Part shown: positions 61,501 through 64,000 of the stretch, in pieces | How positions within the stretch are numbered: the first letter of the stretch is position 1 | How the letters are laid out: every line of letters starts with the position of its first letter | Assembly: GCA_916610825.1 (NCBI GenBank) | Contig: OU744447.1 | Location: 18,879,563 to 18,943,562 of the forward strand | Length of the DNA stretch: 64,000 nucleotides | Source: Haliclystus octoradiatus | Lineage: Eukaryota; Cnidaria; Staurozoa; Stauromedusae; Haliclystidae | Direction: 5' to 3' | Position numbers and translations under genes: made by a program | The notes under the pieces: model-generated | What the model saw: the letters and a program-made list of their open reading frames with translations, nothing else | Told to the model about the DNA's origin: nothing | The model's database searches: none

Positions 61501-64000
61501 AGAGCCAAGTCTTCCTATGAACTGCTTACAGTCTACGTGTAGATTAGACAAAAAAATACCAACAGTCTTCTTACAGGCTACGTACAGACAAGGGCCCAGT
61601 CTCCCCTTTAACAGCATACAGTCTACGTGTAGACTAGACCAAAAAATACCTACCATCTGTATACCGTCTACGTGCAGACAAGAGCCCAGTCTCCCCTTTA
61701 ACAGCATACAGTCTACGTGTAGACTAGACCAAAAAATACCTACCGTCTGTATACAGTCTACGTGCAGACAAGAGCCCAGTCTTCCCTTTAACAGCATACA
61801 GTCTACGTGTAGACTAGACCCAAAAATACGTACAGTCTGCATACAGTCTAGGTGCAGACTAGAGCCCAGTCTTCCCATGAACTGCATACAGTCTACGTGT
61901 AGACTAGACCTAAACTTCCAAACAGTCTTTAAAAAATCTACGTGCAGACTAGAGCCCTGTCTTCCTAAGGTCTGCATATAGTCTGCGTGCAGACTAGACC
62001 CCAAACTACCATCAGTCGACGTACAGTGTACGTGCAGATTAGAGCCCAGTCTTCCTCTGAACTGCATACAGTCTACGCTTAGACTAGACCCAAAAATACC
62101 TACAGTCTGCATACAGTCTACCTGCAGACTAGAGCCTAGTCTTCCCATGAACTGCATACAGTCTACGTGTAGACTAGACCAAAAACTTCCCAACAGTCTG
62201 CATAAAATCTACGTGCAGACTAGAGCCCTGTCTTCCTAAGATCTTCATATAGTCTGCGTATAGTCTGCGTGCAGACTAGACCCCAAACTACCATCAGTCT
62301 ACGTACAGTCTACGTGCAGATTAGAGCCCAGTCTTCCTTTGAACTGCATACAGTCTACTTGTCGACTAAACCCAAAAATACCAACAGTCTGCATACAGTC
62401 TACGTGCAGACTAGAGCCCAGTCTCCCCTTTAACAACATACAATCTACAAGTAGACTAGACCCAAAAATACCTACAGTCTGCATACAGTCTACGTGCAGA
62501 CTAGAGCCTGGTCTTCCCATGAACTGCATACAGTCTACGTGTAGACTAGACCAAAAACTTCCCAACAGTCTGCATAAAATCTACGTGCAGACTAGAGCCC
62601 TGTCTTCCTAAGATCTTCATATAGTCTGCGTGCAGACTAGACCCCAAACTACCATCAGTCTACGTACAGTCTACGTGCAGATTAGAGCCCAGTCTTCCTT
62701 TGAACTGCATACAGTCTACGTGTCGACTACACCCAAAACTACCAACAGTCTGCATACAGTCTTCGTGCAGACTAGAGCCCAGTCTCTCCTTTAACAGCAT
62801 ACAATCTACCAGTAGACTAGACCCAAAAATACCTACAGTCTGCATACAGTCTAGGTGCAGACTAGAGCCCAGTCTTCCCATGAATTGCATACATTCTACG
62901 TGTAGACTAGACCCAAAAACACCAACAGTCTGCATACAGTCTATGTGCAGACTAGAGCGCAGTCTTCCTACGCTCTGCGTTCAGTCTACATGCAGACTAG
63001 ACCTCAAACTATCACCAGTATACGAACATTCTACCTGCAGACTAGAGCACAGTCTTTCTACGATCTGCATACAGTCTACATGCAGACTAGACCCCAAACT
63101 ACGATCAGTCTACGTACAGTCTACGTGCAGATTAGAGCCCAGTCTTCCTCTGAACTGCATACAGTCTACGTGTAGACTAGACCCAAATATACCTACAGTC
63201 TGCATACGGTCTACGTGCAGACTAAAGCCCAGTCTTCCAGTGAACTGCATACAGTCCACGTGTAGACTAGACCAAAAACTTTCCAACAGTCTGCATAAAA
63301 TCTACGTGTAGACTAGAGCACTGTCTTCCTAAGATCTGTATATAGTCTGCGTGCAGACTAGACCCCAAACTACCATCAGTCTACTTACAGTCTACGTGCA
63401 TACTAGATCCCAGTCTTCCTCTGAACTTCATACAGTCTACGTGTCGACTAAACCCAAAAATACCAACAGTCTGCATACAGTCTACGTGCAGAGTAGAGCC
63501 CAGTCTCCCCTTTAACAGCATACAGTCTACAAGTAGACTAGACCCAAAAATACCTACAGTCTGCATGCATTCTAGGTGCAGACTAGAGCCCAGTCTTCCA
63601 ATGAACTGCATATAGTCTGCCTTCAGACTAGACCCCAAACTACCATCAGTCTACGTACAGTCTACGTGCAGACTAGAGCCCAGTCTTTCTACGATCTGCG
63701 TACAGTCTACATGCAGACTAGACCTCAAACTATCACCAGTATACGTACATTCTACCTGCAGACTAGAGCGCAGCCTTTCTACGATCTGCATACAGTCTAC
63801 AGGCAGACTAGACCCCAAACTACCATCAATCTACATACAGTCTACGTGCAGACTAGAGCCCAGTCTTCCTTTGAACTGCTTACAGTCTACGTGTAGACTG
63901 GACCAAAAAATACCAAGAGTCTGCATACAGTCTAGGTGCAGACTAGAGCCCAGTCTTCCTCTGAACTGCATACGTGTCGACTAAACCCAAAAATACCAAC
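48170..64000. repeat. 8.3-8.5-kb tandem duplication in the array
   Basis: Copy 1 runs from about 48170 to 56463, copy 2 from about 56464 past 64000. The offset is 8293 at first, 8473 after four units (180 bp) missing from copy 1 near 48700, and 8474 after a single-base deletion near 49434. It is then constant for over 6 kb with very few substitutions. It includes the 1.26-kb duplication, so it is the youngest event. Confidence 0.88.
49710..52240. repeat. 1.26-kb tandem duplication in the array
   Basis: 49717-50244 and 50977-51504 match with offset 1260 (28 units of 45 bp), and the match continues so that 50498 corresponds to about 51759. Few differences, for example ACAGTCTGC against ACAACCTGC near 51335. 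Confidence 0.85.

Larger units (their letters stand above)
40590..64000. repeat. 45-bp minisatellite array, over 23 kb, continuing past the window
   Basis: About 520 units. Each has a near-constant half, CATACAGTCTACGTGCAGAC or TACAGTCTACGTGTAGACT, and a variable half of a few types: TAGAGCCCAGTCTTCCTACG, TAGACCCCAAACTACCATCA, TAGACCCAAAAATACCAACA, TAGAGCCCAGTCTCCCCTTT. The constant half contains AGTCTAC-GT-GTAGACT, an inverted repeat. Because 45 is a multiple of 3, several frames on both strands stay open for up to 301 codons. The first 2.7 kb is more irregular. Scattered 7-, 8- and 12-bp indels break the period. Confidence 0.97.

Noticed and set aside
40590-64000. CRISPR-like array
   Set aside because: Repeat and variable halves look superficially like repeats and spacers, but the variable halves are a few recurring types, there are no cas genes, and the DNA is from an animal.

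Overview
The window is AT-rich animal DNA, almost certainly from a non-vertebrate metazoan. The reasons are GT-AG introns, a 23-exon animal-type gene, and many animal transposon classes (two Ty3/gypsy elements, a LINE, Penelope-like elements, tRNA-derived SINEs, fold-back and TIR DNA elements). I cannot name the species or phylum from sequence alone.

One host gene is visible. On the + strand, 2927-40213, 23 exons whose splice phases all agree encode the 3' part of a soluble adenylyl cyclase (ADCY10 type). They give the second cyclase domain (C2), a P-loop NTPase-like region with GAAGIGKT, and the long C-terminal helical region, about 1480 residues to the stop. The first cyclase domain (C1) must lie upstream of base 1. 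No other host protein gene could be supported.

Layout. 1-2926: a short palindrome and a 1.7-kb fold-back DNA element flanked by TTA, then intron. 2927-12536: exons 1-13, with small MITEs, SINEs, a LINE scrap and a Penelope-derived fold-back in the introns. 12537-27414: one 14.9-kb intron holding a nested stack: a 5'-truncated LINE, split by two Ty3/gypsy elements (14042-18427 and 18811-23477, each with LTRs and an exact 5-bp target duplication) and by a DNA element that itself carries a 1.76-kb TA-flanked DNA element. 27415-27995: exons 14-16. 28025-29895: a 1.87-kb AAT then AGTAAC microsatellite. 33196-40213: exons 17-23, with two Penelope-like copies in opposite orientation around exon 21, and a 2 x 185-bp tandem repeat. 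40590-64000: a minisatellite with a 45-bp unit, still running at the window end, built by nested tandem duplications (about 0.5, 1.26, 3.3 and 8.3-8.5 kb).

The most interesting signal is a set of minimal type I hammerhead ribozyme motifs (CTGATGA / GAAA, 3-bp stem III, NUH cleavage triplet). They occur at the 3' ends of the Penelope-like copies, in both arms of a fold-back in the exon 9-10 intron, and once in each unit of the exact 185-bp tandem pair. That last arrangement is the one expected of a retrozyme releasing a 185-nt RNA. Some of the motifs lie on the sense strand of the cyclase introns.
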